Below the pieces are notes generated by a model. The model did not search any database, was not told the DNA's origin, and saw only the letters and a list, made by a program, of their open reading frames with translations. Shown here one piece after another: positions 16,540-26,694 of a DNA stretch of 32,468 bases; within the stretch, counting starts at the first letter, position 1, and the number at the start of each line of letters is the position of its first letter. The stretch spans positions 1-32,468 of the forward strand of contig JASGCU010000019.1 of NCBI GenBank assembly GCA_030053935.1. Reading direction: 5' to 3'. The DNA is from Chitinophagaceae bacterium. GTDB taxonomy: Bacteria > Bacteroidota > Bacteroidia > Cytophagales > JASGCU01. A program made the translations under genes and the position numbers.

Positions 16540-19140
16540 TTATCTTTCTTTTTTCAAGATAAGTATAAGTTCGTTGAGTTTGAGAAGAGCTTCTACTGGG
16601 GAGAGGGTATTGATGTCAATTTTGGTAAGTTGTTGTTTTATTTTTTCCCAGAGAGGGTCTTCTTCGAAGAGGAGCATTTGAGTATTTTTTTTGGGTATAT
16701 CTTTTATTTTTTTTATTTCTTTTTCGCGGATATTTTCTGTTTCGAAGCTGTGCATAATTTCATAGGAGCGAGTGATTATTTCTTGTGGTATACCTGCCAT
16801 TTTTGCTACGTGTATTCCAAAGCTGTGCTGGCTTCCACCCTCTACTAATTTTCTCAAAAAGATGATTCTCTTGTCTATTTCTTTTATGGAGATATGAAAA
16901 TTTTTGATACGTGGGTTATCGTGTTCCAATTGATTAAGTTCGTGGTAATGAGTAGCGAAGAGGGTTTTTGGATGAAAAGGCAAGTGATTATGAAGATATT
17001 CTACAATAGCCCATGCGATGGATATGCCGTCGTAGGTGCTGGTGCCTCTTCCTATTTCATCCATCAAGATAAGAGATCTTTCTGATATATTATTGAGAAT
17101 ATTAGCTGTTTCTGTCATTTCTACCATAAAAGTAGATTCTCCTCGGGACAGGTTATCGGAGGCACCTACTCGTGTAAAGAGTTTATCAATTATTCCTATA
17201 TGTGCGGCTTCCGCAGGAATATAAGATCCCATTTGTGCCATGAGAACAATGAGTGCTGTTTGCCTTAGGAATGCTGATTTTCCGGACATATTAGGTCCTG
17301 TTATTATGAGAATTTGTTGGGCAGAGTCGTCTAAGTATAGGTCGTTTGGGATATATTTTTCACCTATTGGGAGTTGACTTTCAATAACGGGATGGCGTCC
17401 TTGCTGTATTTTTATGATTGTATCATCAGCAATAAATGGTTTATGGTATCTTTCTGTTTTTGCTATTACCGCAAAGCATGCCAGGCAATCTAATTCTGCG
17501 ATGATATGGGCATTTTGTTGTATAGGTTCTACATATTCTGCACAAAATTCTATGAGCTGTTGGTAGAGTTCTTGCTCTATGGATATAATTTTTTCTTCTG
17601 CGGTTATTATTTTTTCCTCGTATTCTTTGAGTTCGGGGGTTATGTATCTTTCGGCGTTGGTAAGAGTTTGTTTTCTTATCCATTCGGTTGGAACTTTGTC
17701 TTTATGCACATTTGTGACTTCTAGGTAGTAACCAAATACTTTATTAAAAGATATTTTGAGAGAAGGGATTCCTGTTTTGGTACTTTCCTGTTGTTGCATT
17801 TTGGTCAGATATTCTTTACCGCTTTGGGATATTTTACGGAGTTTGTCGAGTTCTGTATGCACGTTGTCTTTTATGATGTTTCCTTGTGATATTATAATTC
17901 CTGCTTCTTCTTTCAAAGATGTTTCTATTTTTTGTATAAAGAGTTCGCAGGGGTTCATGGTATCTCCAAAGGTTTGTATTTTTTGGGAATGGATATTCAG
18001 AAGCAATTTTTTAAGGGGTGCGATTTGCATCATTGCTTTTTTGAGGTACAATAATTCTCGGGGGTTTATTCTCCGCATGGCTACTTTGGATATAAGTCGT
18101 TCTATATCACCTATATTTTTGAGGAAGTTTCTTATCTGTTCTAATGCATCTGTCTGTTGAATAAAATTATCTACTGTGTCTAAGCGTTCTTCTATTTTAT
18201 TTTTTTCTTTCAGTGGCAGTATTATCCATTTTTTTAAGAGGCGTGATCCCATAGGAGTAAGGGTTCTATCCATGACCTGTAAAAGAGAAGTTCCATCTTG
18301 TTGGTATGGGTATATCAATTCTAAGTTTCGGATAGTAAAGGGGTCTAACCATACATATTTTTGTTCTTCTATGCGTCTGATGGAATAAATATGTTGCAAA
18401 TTTTTATGTTCTGTATCTTTGAGATATTGAATAATAGAGCCAGCGGCTATTATACCGAGTTTTAACTGTTCTATTCCAAATCCTTTGAGGGTAGAAGTTT
18501 TCATTTGCTCTGTAAGGTTTTGATAGGCGTAATCTATTTTAAAGACCCAGTCATCTAAACCAAATCGGGGGATGGTATCGGGGATATTTTTTTTTATATA
18601 TTCTTTTTGATGCTTGGCAAAGAGAATTTCTGATGGAGAAAATCCATTCATTATTTTTTGTATTTGCAGAAGAGAACCCTCTGAAACTAAAAATTCGCCC
18701 GTAGAAACATCTAAAAGAGATATGCCCACCATGTCTTTTTCAAAAAAAAGAGAAGCCAAAAAATTATTACTTTTTTTGTCCAATAGGTTTTCATGAAAAG
18801 ACAGTCCGGGGGTTACTAATTCGGTTACCCCTCTTTTCACAATTCCTTTTACAAAACGGGGATCTTCTAATTGGTCGCATATTGCTACTCTATGCCCTGC
18901 TCGGATTAACTTTGGGAGATAATTATCTAAAGAATGATATGGGAAACCTGCTAACTCTATGTAAGTTCCTACTCCATTTGCTCTCTTGGTCAGGACTATC
19001 TCTAATAATTCGCTTGCTTTTATAGCATCTTCTCCAAATGTTTCATAGAAATCTCCGACTCTAAAAAGTAATAAAGCACCCGGATATTTTTTTTTAATAT
19101 CTGTATGTTGCTTCATTAAAGGTGTCTCTTTATTTTCCAT
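16540..19140 (-). CDS. mutS: DNA mismatch repair protein MutS
   Basis: Recognises mismatches and small loops and starts repair with MutL. Domain I begins with the mismatch-reading segment GDFYETF (Phe31 and Glu33 of the F-x-E motif). The C-terminal ABC ATPase has the P-loop GPNMSGKSA (around residue 617), the Walker B segment LILMDEIGRGTSTYDG (around 696) and FATHYHEL. Length (866) is standard. The P-loop ends KSA where KST is usual, but the nucleotide-contacting serine is intact. Its start overlaps the end of lpxB by 11 bases, so the two are probably co-transcribed. Confidence 0.97.
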   Translation of the reverse strand: MENKETPLMKQHTDIKKKYPGALLLFRVGDFYETFGEDAIKASELLEIVLTKRANGVGTYIELAGFPYHSLDNYLPKLIRAGHRVAICDQLEDPRFVKGIVKRGVTELVTPGLSFHENLLDKKSNNFLASLFFEKDMVGISLLDVSTGEFLVSEGSLLQIQKIMNGFSPSEILFAKHQKEYIKKNIPDTIPRFGLDDWVFKIDYAYQNLTEQMKTSTLKGFGIEQLKLGIIAAGSIIQYLKDTEHKNLQHIYSIRRIEEQKYVWLDPFTIRNLELIYPYQQDGTSLLQVMDRTLTPMGSRLLKKWIILPLKEKNKIEERLDTVDNFIQQTDALEQIRNFLKNIGDIERLISKVAMRRINPRELLYLKKAMMQIAPLKKLLLNIHSQKIQTFGDTMNPCELFIQKIETSLKEEAGIIISQGNIIKDNVHTELDKLRKISQSGKEYLTKMQQQESTKTGIPSLKISFNKVFGYYLEVTNVHKDKVPTEWIRKQTLTNAERYITPELKEYEEKIITAEEKIISIEQELYQQLIEFCAEYVEPIQQNAHIIAELDCLACFAVIAKTERYHKPFIADDTIIKIQQGRHPVIESQLPIGEKYIPNDLYLDDSAQQILIITGPNMSGKSAFLRQTALIVLMAQMGSYIPAEAAHIGIIDKLFTRVGASDNLSRGESTFMVEMTETANILNNISERSLILMDEIGRGTSTYDGISIAWAIVEYLHNHLPFHPKTLFATHYHELNQLEHDNPRIKNFHISIKEIDKRIIFLRKLVEGGSQHSFGIHVAKMAGIPQEIITRSYEIMHSFETENIREKEIKKIKDIPKKNTQMLLFEEDPLWEKIKQQLTKIDINTLSPVEALLKLNELILILKKER

Positions 19141-20251
19141 TTTGTTTCTCTTTTACAAATTGTATTATCTTTTCTGAAAGTAAATCGGAGGTATTGAATT
19201 CTCCCAAAGTTTCCTCTATTTGTTTATATCCTTGTTGGATTTTGTATCTATAGCCTTCTGATTCCATTAACATTACTAATTCTTTTGCTAAATAAACAAA
19301 CGAAAATTTTCGTTGAATAAACTCTTTTACTATTTCCTTATTTGCTATAATATTTACCAAAGAAATAAAAGGAATTTTTATAGCAATACTGATAATCATA
19401 TAGGTAAGAAAACTGGTTTTATATACCACCATTTGAGGAACATTAAGGAGAGCGGTCTCTAAGGTGGCTGTTCCCGATGTAACAATTGCCGCTCGTGCCT
19501 TTTTCAAAATCTCGTACGTTTTTCCATATTCCAAAGAGATATTAGAAATATCTTTGATACAATTATATAATTCTGTCGGAACATTATCAACGCCTGCTAC
19601 TATAAAATAATATTGCGGAAAATGTTTTGCGAGTATGCGGATTTGCGGCAAAATATTCCTAATTTCGTCTTTTCTACTTCCTGGTAAGACGGCTACTATA
19701 GAAGGAACGGTAACATGTTTTTCCAAAAAATGGGTATCTACAACATATTGATTGATGAATTGTTTCGTAGGATTTCCTACATATTCTACGGGGTAGTTAT
19801 AGAAGGCATAAAACTCTTTCTCAAAAGGGAATATACAATATAAACGGTCTATATATTTTTTTATGGTAAATACTCTTTTTCTATTCCAAGCCCATACTTT
19901 TGGTGATATGTAATATATATTAGTAAAAAGATGCTTCTTTGCAAAAGCTGCTATTCGTAGGTTAAATCCTGGAAAATCAATATAAATAAGCACATCGGGA
20001 TTATATTCTAATATCTGCTCTTGGCATTTCTTTTCTATTTTTTTTATAAATGAGAGATGTTTTATTACTTCCCATATCCCCATAAAAGATATTTCTTTGT
20101 AATGCTGTAATAAAATACCTCCCGCTTCCTGCATAGATTCCCCGCCCCAACAATAGATTATAGATGTGCTTTCTTTTTCTTTTAAAGATTGTATTAAAGC
20201 CCCCCCATGCATATCTCCCGATCTTTCTCCAGCTATTATGAAATATTTCAA
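19130..20251 (-). CDS. lpxB: Lipid-A-disaccharide synthase
   Basis: The GT19 glycosyltransferase that joins UDP-2,3-diacylglucosamine and lipid X to form the lipid A disaccharide, at the inner face of the cytoplasmic membrane. The N-terminal AGERSGDMHGG (7-17) is the family signature. DVLIYIDFPGFNLRIA and VLPGSRKDEIRNILP are the other conserved segments, and TSGTATLETAL is the UDP-sugar site near the C-terminus. Length (373) is typical. It shows that the cell makes lipopolysaccharide. It lies upstream of mutS in a two-gene minus-strand unit and diverges from ctaA across 205 bases. Confidence 0.96.
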   Translation of the reverse strand: MKYFIIAGERSGDMHGGALIQSLKEKESTSIIYCWGGESMQEAGGILLQHYKEISFMGIWEVIKHLSFIKKIEKKCQEQILEYNPDVLIYIDFPGFNLRIAAFAKKHLFTNIYYISPKVWAWNRKRVFTIKKYIDRLYCIFPFEKEFYAFYNYPVEYVGNPTKQFINQYVVDTHFLEKHVTVPSIVAVLPGSRKDEIRNILPQIRILAKHFPQYYFIVAGVDNVPTELYNCIKDISNISLEYGKTYEILKKARAAIVTSGTATLETALLNVPQMVVYKTSFLTYMIISIAIKIPFISLVNIIANKEIVKEFIQRKFSFVYLAKELVMLMESEGYRYKIQQGYKQIEETLGEFNTSDLLSEKIIQFVKEKQNGK

Positions 20252-20402
20252 AATATTATAGTATGTTTGATAATTTCTTATTAAAAATGTATGCTCTTAG
20301 TAGCATTGAGACTATTAAAAAAATAAAATAATAACATAATATTTATTTGGTTATTTTTGATATATGTTCAATTTTTTAAAAAATTTAAACTTTGCACACA
20401 CG

Positions 20403-20433
20403 GAAAAGTTACTTTTGACACCTTTATAATTTC
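20403..20433 (+). repeat. 31-bp motif, copy 2
   Basis: Matches 13782-13812 at 25 of 31 positions. Here AAAAGT-T-ACTTTT is a perfect 6-bp inverted repeat, followed by TTTATAATTT. It sits in the divergent lpxB/ctaA spacer, ending 23 bases before the ctaA start, where an operator or promoter for ctaA would be expected. CTTTGCACAC just upstream (20390-20399) resembles the second half of a TAnnTTTG element, but the TA is not in register. Confidence 0.45.
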
Positions 20434-20456
20434 ACTTACACAATAGATATAATTTT

Positions 20457-21515
20457 ATGACGACACTCTCAGTATTAAGCAGATATAAAAAATTTTGTCT
20501 TTTCACCATATCTCTTCTTTATATACTTATATTGATAGGGGCAGTGGTTCGCGGAACAGGTTCGGGGATGGGCTGCCCCGATTGGCCCAAATGCTATGGA
20601 AAATGGTTTCCCCCTCGTGATACTTCTTTATTGCCACAGAATTATGCAGATATTTTTCAGACACATCGCATAGAAAAAAACAAGAGAATTGCCCATTATT
20701 TAGAATGTATGGGGATGAGTAAAATAGCAGATAAGATAACAAATGACCGTCTCATACTACAAAAACACAGGTTTGATTATACCAAAGCCCTTATAGAATA
20801 TGTAAATAGAATTGTAGGAGTATTGATAGGTTTTTGTATTTTTATAACATTTATTTTTTCTTATAAAATAAAAAAAGATATTCCTTCCGTGTTTTATTGT
20901 TCTTTAGTAGCTTTTGTTTTAGTATTGGTAGAGGGTTTCTTGGGTTCTATTGTTGTCTCTACTAATCTTATCCCTCATATAGTTTCTATTCATCTTTTAC
21001 TGGCTCTGGTTATATTATTTTTTCTCATAAAAGCATATATCAAAACGGATACAAAACCTTCTTTTTCGAATGCAACAGAAAGAAAACCCACAAAGATGAA
21101 AGTAGGAATTATTGTATGTATGGTTCTTTTTTTTATACAGTTTTGTATGGGAGTATTGGTGCGAGAATCTGTAGATTCATTTGTATTGGAAGATGAGAAT
21201 ATTTCTAAAAGTTATATCATTGCTCATTTAGGAAATATCTTTTTCATTCATAGGTCTTTCTCATGGGTAGTTTTAATCGCTCATTTATTTCTCATTTATT
21301 GGGGAGTGAAAAGCAGAAGGAGAGGTGTTGTATGGTATGTATGTATATACCTTTTTATATTCATTATGTTAGAAATTTTTATTGGAATGGTTTTAAATTA
21401 TTTTGAATTACCGAGTTTTGCTCAACCTTTGCATTTATTTATCGCATCTCTTATTTTTGGAATAGAATTTTATCTGTATGAATTTTTATACAGTAAGAGA
21501 AGTATTGTATTGTAG
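20457..21515 (+). CDS. ctaA: Heme A synthase (CtaA/COX15)
   Basis: Converts haem O to haem A for aa3-type oxidases, in the cytoplasmic membrane. Helix 1 ends in the diagnostic segment GAVVRGTGSGMGCPDWPKC (28-46), with Cys40 and Cys46. The long first loop continues to EYVNRIVGV, where the second helix begins. Haem-ligand histidines are visible in QTHRIEK, SIHLLLA, FFIHRSFSW and QPLHLFIA, consistent with the eight-helix pseudo-twofold fold. Length (352) is normal for the COX15-like class in Bacteroidota. ftsY starts 17 bases after the stop. Together with the SCO1-like protein it points to a cytochrome aa3 oxidase encoded elsewhere. Confidence 0.93.
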   Translation: MTTLSVLSRYKKFCLFTISLLYILILIGAVVRGTGSGMGCPDWPKCYGKWFPPRDTSLLPQNYADIFQTHRIEKNKRIAHYLECMGMSKIADKITNDRLILQKHRFDYTKALIEYVNRIVGVLIGFCIFITFIFSYKIKKDIPSVFYCSLVAFVLVLVEGFLGSIVVSTNLIPHIVSIHLLLALVILFFLIKAYIKTDTKPSFSNATERKPTKMKVGIIVCMVLFFIQFCMGVLVRESVDSFVLEDENISKSYIIAHLGNIFFIHRSFSWVVLIAHLFLIYWGVKSRRRGVVWYVCIYLFIFIMLEIFIGMVLNYFELPSFAQPLHLFIASLIFGIEFYLYEFLYSKRSIVL

Positions 21516-21532
21516 TTTATCATAAAAAAGAT

Positions 21533-22447
21533 ATGTTTCGTTTTTTTTCAAAGGAGAATATTGTATCAAAAATAAAGAAAATAGTATTTGGCAAAACGGT
21601 TATAGATGCTATTTTTTTGGAGATGTTAGAAGAAGTGCTTTTAACGAGTGATGTAGGGATGAATACTACCGAAAAAATTATAAAAAAGATAGAACAGCGA
21701 GCCGCAAAAGATACATATATGAATGAGGAGCAGTTGTTTTCGTTTATCAAAGAAGAGATAATGATTTTTTTTGAGGGTGCCGAAAGCTTTGTGGCATCGG
21801 GTTTTTCTATTCCTAATGATAAAAAGCCGTATATCATTATGGTGGTGGGTGTGAATGGAGTGGGGAAGACAACCACCATAGGGAAATTAGCGTATCAATA
21901 TAAGCAAAAAGGATATTCTGTATTGTTAGGAGCTGGGGATACTTTCCGAGCTGCCGCAGTAGAACAGTTGAAGATATGGGGAGAAAGAATAGGAGTTCCT
22001 GTGGTGGAGCAAGGTATGAATACTCCGCCGTCTTCTGTTGCTTTTGAAACTGTGAAGAAAGCTGTAGAAATGAAAGCTGATGTTGCTATTATTGATACTG
22101 CGGGAAGGTTACAGAATAAAATAAATCTTATGAATGAGCTTTCCAAAATAAAAAAAGTGATGCAGAAGTTTTTGCCTGATGCTCCTCATGAAGTGTTATT
22201 AGTGTTGGACGGCTCTACGGGGCAAAATGCTTTTTCTCAAACACAAGAATTTATGCAGGCAGTAGATGTCAATTCCATTGCTATTACTAAATTAGATGGT
22301 TCTGCAAAAGGAGGGGTTATTATTGGTATTTCAGACCAGTTCCATATCCCTATAAAATATATTGGAGTAGGTGAGCAAATGACAGATTTAGAGATATTTG
22401 ATTCTACAAGATTTGTAGATGCTTTATTTTCATCTGTTCAGGGGTGA
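21533..22447 (+). CDS. ftsY: Signal recognition particle receptor FtsY
   Basis: The SRP GTPase receptor that docks ribosome-SRP complexes at the membrane for co-translational insertion. After a short N-domain (1-90, no acidic A-domain) come the G-domain motifs: GVNGVGKTTTIGKLA (106-120), GDTFRAAAVEQL (135-146), DTAGRLQN, and TKLDGSAKGG near the end, with GVGEQMTDLEIFD closing. Length (304) is typical of Bacteroidota FtsY without the long acidic extension. Its coding strand is G/T-rich, like the SCO1-like gene. It converges on mfd with an 89-base spacer. Confidence 0.96.
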   Translation: MFRFFSKENIVSKIKKIVFGKTVIDAIFLEMLEEVLLTSDVGMNTTEKIIKKIEQRAAKDTYMNEEQLFSFIKEEIMIFFEGAESFVASGFSIPNDKKPYIIMVVGVNGVGKTTTIGKLAYQYKQKGYSVLLGAGDTFRAAAVEQLKIWGERIGVPVVEQGMNTPPSSVAFETVKKAVEMKADVAIIDTAGRLQNKINLMNELSKIKKVMQKFLPDAPHEVLLVLDGSTGQNAFSQTQEFMQAVDVNSIAITKLDGSAKGGVIIGISDQFHIPIKYIGVGEQMTDLEIFDSTRFVDALFSSVQG

Positions 22448-22536
22448 TGTTGGGTTATGAGACCATTTCTTAAAATAGGTTTTTTTGAGGAAGAAACAAA
22501 TACAAAAAGAGATCCTTTTTACATTTATAACTCTTT

Positions 22537-25500
22537 TCAAAGCCGTTCTAAAGCTTCCAATGATTGTAGAGCAAGGTTCCCATCTTTTATATTATTGATG
22601 GATAGAATGGTATATTGCTTTACATTTTTTAGTTGTGCCTTCTGTGGGTTCTTTTTTACAAAATCAATTATTTTTCCAAACAGAGCCAGTGCAGACGGTG
22701 GTATGTTTTCTGCTGTATTATTGAAATAACAATAGAGAGTAGCGTTCTTTATGATTATTTTTTCTACTCCTAATTGTTGCCCTTTCCATTTAATGGAGAG
22801 GGTTTTGGCAAGGGATGTTACTTGATGTGGTAGATTTCCAAATCTATCTTTTAGCCCCGCGAGAAAAGTTTGCAGTTCTGTGGGATTTTTGATATTACTG
22901 AGGAGAGCATAGGTTTGAAATCTTTCTGTGGCATTAGAAATATAGGTTTCGGGGATAAAATTTTCCCAATCGGTTTCTATTGCACACTCTCCTGTTGATG
23001 TAGGCATTTCTTTTTTTTCACTTTGAAAGAGATGGGCGAATTGATTGTTTTTTAATTCTTGGATTGTCTCGTCTAAGAGTTTATGATATGTATCAAAACC
23101 TATATCAGATATGAATCCGCTTTGTTCTCCTCCCAATATATTGCCCGCCCCTCTGATGTCCAGATCTCGCATTGCTATTTTAAATCCATCTCCGAGTTCT
23201 GTAAATTCTTCTATTGCTCTCAGTCGTTTTTTTGATTCGGCAGAAAGAGAATCTACGGGAGGGGAAAGCAGATAACAGAATGCTTTTTTATTGGACCTGC
23301 CCACTCGTCCTCGCATTTGATGAAGGTCAGAAAGCCCAAACATGTGTGCTTGGTTGATAATAATGGTATTTGCATTAGGAATGTCTATTCCATTTTCAAT
23401 AATATTGGTAGAGACGAGAATATCTTTTTCCCCTTCAATAAATTGATATATGAGTTCCTCTAAAGAGTCTTCTTTCATCTGCCCGTGAGCAACGGCAATG
23501 GCAGCATCGGGTGCTAATCTTTGAATGGTGTTTGCCAAAATAGGCAGTTGCTCTATTCTATTATGTACAAAAAATACCTGCCCGTGCCTTCCTAACTCGT
23601 ATCTGATAGCGTCTCGGATTATTTTTTCATTATATGGGTGAAATTCTGTGGTTATGGGCTGTCTATTGGGAGGAGGAGTGTTTATAATGCTTAAATCCCT
23701 TGCTCCCATGAGGGAAAAATGCAGAGTTCGGGGAATGGGCGTGGCTGTTAGGGTAAGCGTATGGACATTTACTTTTCTCTCTTTGAGTTTTTCTTTTACT
23801 GTCACTCCAAATTTTTGTTCTTCGTCTATTACCAGCAGTCCTAATTGCTTAAACTCTATGTCTTTATTGATAATACGATGCGTTCCGATGAGGATATCTA
23901 CTTTTCCTTCTTTTGTTTTTTCAATAATGTCTTTTACATCTTTTTTGCTTCGGAATCTATTGATATAATCTATGGTTACGGGAAATTTTTCTAATCTTTC
24001 GGTAAAGGTTTTATGGTGTTGCATAGCCAAAATGGTAGTAGGAACGAGTATTGCCACCTGTTGTCCGGCGCATACTGCTTTGAAAGCGGCTCTTATAGCA
24101 ATTTCTGTTTTTCCAAACCCTACGTCTCCGCAGATAAGTCGGTCCATGGGATACGATTTTTCCATATCTTTTTTTACATCTGCTGTAGCAGATGCTTGGT
24201 CGGGAGTATCTTGGTATAAAAAAGAGGTTTCTAACTCTTCTTGTAAGTAGCTATCGGGAGGGAATGCGAACCCTGGCGATGCTTTTCGTTTTGCATAGAG
24301 CTCTATCAAGTCTTTTGCAATTTCTGCTATTCTTTTTTTAATTCTACTTTTTTTTGCTTCCCATTCGGGTGTTCCCAATTTGTTCATTTGGGGAGCAATT
24401 CCATCTTTTCCCGAGTATTTAGAGATCTTATAAAGGGATTGGACGCTCACATACAGCACGTCACTATCTTTGTAAATGAGTCGAATAACTTCTTGGGTAT
24501 TTCCACCGACTTGCATGGTTTCTAAACCTGCAAATCTTCCTATTCCATTGTCAGAATGGACTACAAAATCTCCTATTTGCAGGGTTTTTATTTCTTTGAG
24601 AGTGATAGCACTTTTGGAAGCATATTTTTTATGCTTTACTGTATAGGCATGGTATCTTTCAAAAAGTTGATGGTCTGTATAGCAAAGGACTTTGCTGAGA
24701 GTATCTATGAATCCACTTTTGAGGGAGATGCAGAGAGGATCTGTTTGTAATGTGGGTGATTTTTCTGCAAAGATTTTTTCTAATCTTTGCAATTGATTTG
24801 GAGAGTCGCTGGCAATAAAGGTCTTATAACCCTTTTGTTTCCAATGTTGTAGGTTTTCGGTAATGATGTCAAAATTTTTTTGAAAAGAATCTTGTTGTTG
24901 TGATTCGTATTGAAACACAAGAGCATTTTTAAGAGAGAAGGTATCCCCAAACTCTATACAAAAAAAACGAGAGAGTAGTGTTTCAAAGACATCTCTCTTT
25001 TCTAAAAATTCTTCGGGATGGGTAATAAGTGCGTTCTGTGGGTCTTTTTCTTTTTTTTCTGTATAGATATGTAAGGTTTCTTGAAAACTCTTGTCTATCG
25101 TATCTAAAAGGAGTTGTGTGTTTTTTATCCAAATCCTTGTATTTTTGGGGATAAATTCTAAAAAAGATTGTTTTTTAGGAGCAACAATACTCTTGTGAAG
25201 ATGAGGAACTATGTTTGCTTCTTTCAAAGATCCTTCAGAATACTGGCTTTCTGTATCGAAAAAACGAATACTTTCTATCATATTACCTGCAAATTCGATT
25301 CTATAAGGCAGATTTTCCGAAAAAGAATGGATATCTATAATTCCACCTCTGATAGAATACTGCCCTGCTTCATACACAAACTCTATTTTATTGAAATTAT
25401 AGTGTTGCAGAAAATCTATAATAGTTCCACGGGGTATTTCCTGCCCCACTCGAAGTGTTAGGGTGCTGGCTTGAAGGGATTGTTGGGTTATAATCTTCTC

Positions 25501-25896
25501 TGTGAGAGCTGCGGAATAGGTAATTATGACCGTATCAGGATCAGGGAGATGCAGGATATTACTCATAACCTCTGTTCTTTGTAATATGTTTATATTCTCT
25601 ATTTCATCGGGAGTATAAGCCGTTCTATAAGAGGAAGGAAAGAAGAATACTTTTTTTGTATGAGAGAGTATATGTTCTATATCCGATAAAAAATACAGAG
25701 CTTCCTCATTATTTGCCAATATACATACAATAGGTGCTTTGTCTATTTTCTGAACCGCAAGAGGGATGATGGCATCTAAGGATCCTTTGAGCCCTCGTAT
25801 TTGTATACTGTGTGATGTGTTTTTTTTGAGTTCTACGGCTAAAGATTGAACGACACTATTTTCTTGATAGATATCTATAAAATTTACTATTTCCAC
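22537..25896 (-). CDS. mfd: Transcription-repair coupling factor Mfd
   Basis: The translocase that removes RNA polymerase stalled at lesions and recruits UvrA. A UvrB-like N-terminal module covers about residues 1-350 (RGGIIDIHSFSENLPYRIEF). The RNA-polymerase-interacting domain starts near 445 (VVHSDNGIGRFAGL). The superfamily 2 helicase motor follows: GDVGFGKTEIAIRAAFKAV (about 590), DEEQKFG, TLTATPIPRTLHFSLMGARD, and GRVGRSNKKAFCYLL. A C-terminal TRCF D7 domain closes the protein. Length (1119) is standard for Bacteroidota. The YhhN-family gene ends 27 bases upstream, so both may share a transcript. Confidence 0.97.
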   Translation of the reverse strand: MEIVNFIDIYQENSVVQSLAVELKKNTSHSIQIRGLKGSLDAIIPLAVQKIDKAPIVCILANNEEALYFLSDIEHILSHTKKVFFFPSSYRTAYTPDEIENINILQRTEVMSNILHLPDPDTVIITYSAALTEKIITQQSLQASTLTLRVGQEIPRGTIIDFLQHYNFNKIEFVYEAGQYSIRGGIIDIHSFSENLPYRIEFAGNMIESIRFFDTESQYSEGSLKEANIVPHLHKSIVAPKKQSFLEFIPKNTRIWIKNTQLLLDTIDKSFQETLHIYTEKKEKDPQNALITHPEEFLEKRDVFETLLSRFFCIEFGDTFSLKNALVFQYESQQQDSFQKNFDIITENLQHWKQKGYKTFIASDSPNQLQRLEKIFAEKSPTLQTDPLCISLKSGFIDTLSKVLCYTDHQLFERYHAYTVKHKKYASKSAITLKEIKTLQIGDFVVHSDNGIGRFAGLETMQVGGNTQEVIRLIYKDSDVLYVSVQSLYKISKYSGKDGIAPQMNKLGTPEWEAKKSRIKKRIAEIAKDLIELYAKRKASPGFAFPPDSYLQEELETSFLYQDTPDQASATADVKKDMEKSYPMDRLICGDVGFGKTEIAIRAAFKAVCAGQQVAILVPTTILAMQHHKTFTERLEKFPVTIDYINRFRSKKDVKDIIEKTKEGKVDILIGTHRIINKDIEFKQLGLLVIDEEQKFGVTVKEKLKERKVNVHTLTLTATPIPRTLHFSLMGARDLSIINTPPPNRQPITTEFHPYNEKIIRDAIRYELGRHGQVFFVHNRIEQLPILANTIQRLAPDAAIAVAHGQMKEDSLEELIYQFIEGEKDILVSTNIIENGIDIPNANTIIINQAHMFGLSDLHQMRGRVGRSNKKAFCYLLSPPVDSLSAESKKRLRAIEEFTELGDGFKIAMRDLDIRGAGNILGGEQSGFISDIGFDTYHKLLDETIQELKNNQFAHLFQSEKKEMPTSTGECAIETDWENFIPETYISNATERFQTYALLSNIKNPTELQTFLAGLKDRFGNLPHQVTSLAKTLSIKWKGQQLGVEKIIIKNATLYCYFNNTAENIPPSALALFGKIIDFVKKNPQKAQLKNVKQYTILSINNIKDGNLALQSLEALERL

Positions 25897-25923
25897 TCGT
25901 GTATATATAGTTGCTTGTTAAAA

Positions 25924-26643
25924 TTATTTGTAATGCTGTAAAAAACCTTTTACTAAAAACCATTGTGCTGCTATATAAGTGAGCATTACGAAAAAGCCAC
26001 TATAAGGAACCGGAAATATTGAAAACTTATTGAGGGCTAATAAAAAATCTGATATAAAAAATAAGAGAGAGCCCATGCAAAGGAATATATAACTGCCCGA
26101 AGGAGTGCTTTTTTCTAAGAGAATAGCAGAAGAAACCATACATGATATGCAAAAAGTATAGAGAGCAACGGGTATGAGGAGCGGTCCAAAATTCTGAAGC
26201 CCCGTTACTAAAAAAAGAAGAGCAACCCCAAACACTAATGCTATAAAAAATATACTTTTTCTGCTTACATTCTGATCTTTTATTCGGATTTGGAAAAAAA
26301 CAAGAGTATATAAAATATGTGTTATCAAAAAACTCCCCAATCCTAAAAGAAAATATATTTCCCCATCTCCTATTAAAAGGGCATCTCCCATAAAACTCGC
26401 TATCAAAGCACCTATAAAGATTCTTTTTTTTGAAAAAGGAACCGATATACTTCCTAACACGCTATCCGTTGTTGCTACTACATATAATAGAAGCGCAGGT
26501 ATGAGGTGTAGCTTGGTAATAGTTTGTACAGATGGTATTTCTCCTACCAATATACTTATGAGATGTAAACAAGAATGGAATATAAAGAGTATAAAAAAGT
26601 ACTTGGCACTTGGAAAATAACTGTTATAGAATCTGTATTTCAT
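25924..26643 (-). CDS. YhhN/TMEM86-family membrane protein (lysoplasmalogenase-like)
   Basis: A polytopic membrane protein with about eight hydrophobic helices. Family-typical segments are ASFMGDALLIGDG, GLGSFLITHILYTLVFF and FFISDFLLALNKF, which carry the conserved aspartates of the YhhN/TMEM86 family. Characterised members hydrolyse the vinyl-ether bond of lysoplasmalogens; whether this one does is not shown by the sequence. I prefer the start at 26643 (MKYRFYNSYF, 239 residues). An ATG at 26694 would add 17 residues that look like untranslated sequence. It is followed by mfd with a 27-base gap. Confidence 0.8.
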   Translation of the reverse strand: MKYRFYNSYFPSAKYFFILFIFHSCLHLISILVGEIPSVQTITKLHLIPALLLYVVATTDSVLGSISVPFSKKRIFIGALIASFMGDALLIGDGEIYFLLGLGSFLITHILYTLVFFQIRIKDQNVSRKSIFFIALVFGVALLFLVTGLQNFGPLLIPVALYTFCISCMVSSAILLEKSTPSGSYIFLCMGSLLFFISDFLLALNKFSIFPVPYSGFFVMLTYIAAQWFLVKGFLQHYK

Positions 26644-26694
26644 AATGAAGGTTTTTAATGTGATATATATAATGGAATTATGAACCACAGCCAA

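Noticed and set aside
17756-18160. 134-residue open frame on the plus strand inside mutS
   Set aside because: It lies wholly antisense to a confidently identified mutS, has no recognisable motif, and its composition is what the shifted complement of mutS would give.
22457-22729. 90-residue open frame after ftsY
   Set aside because: Most of it is antisense to the 3' end of mfd. No family features are seen, and the reading of mfd is secure there.
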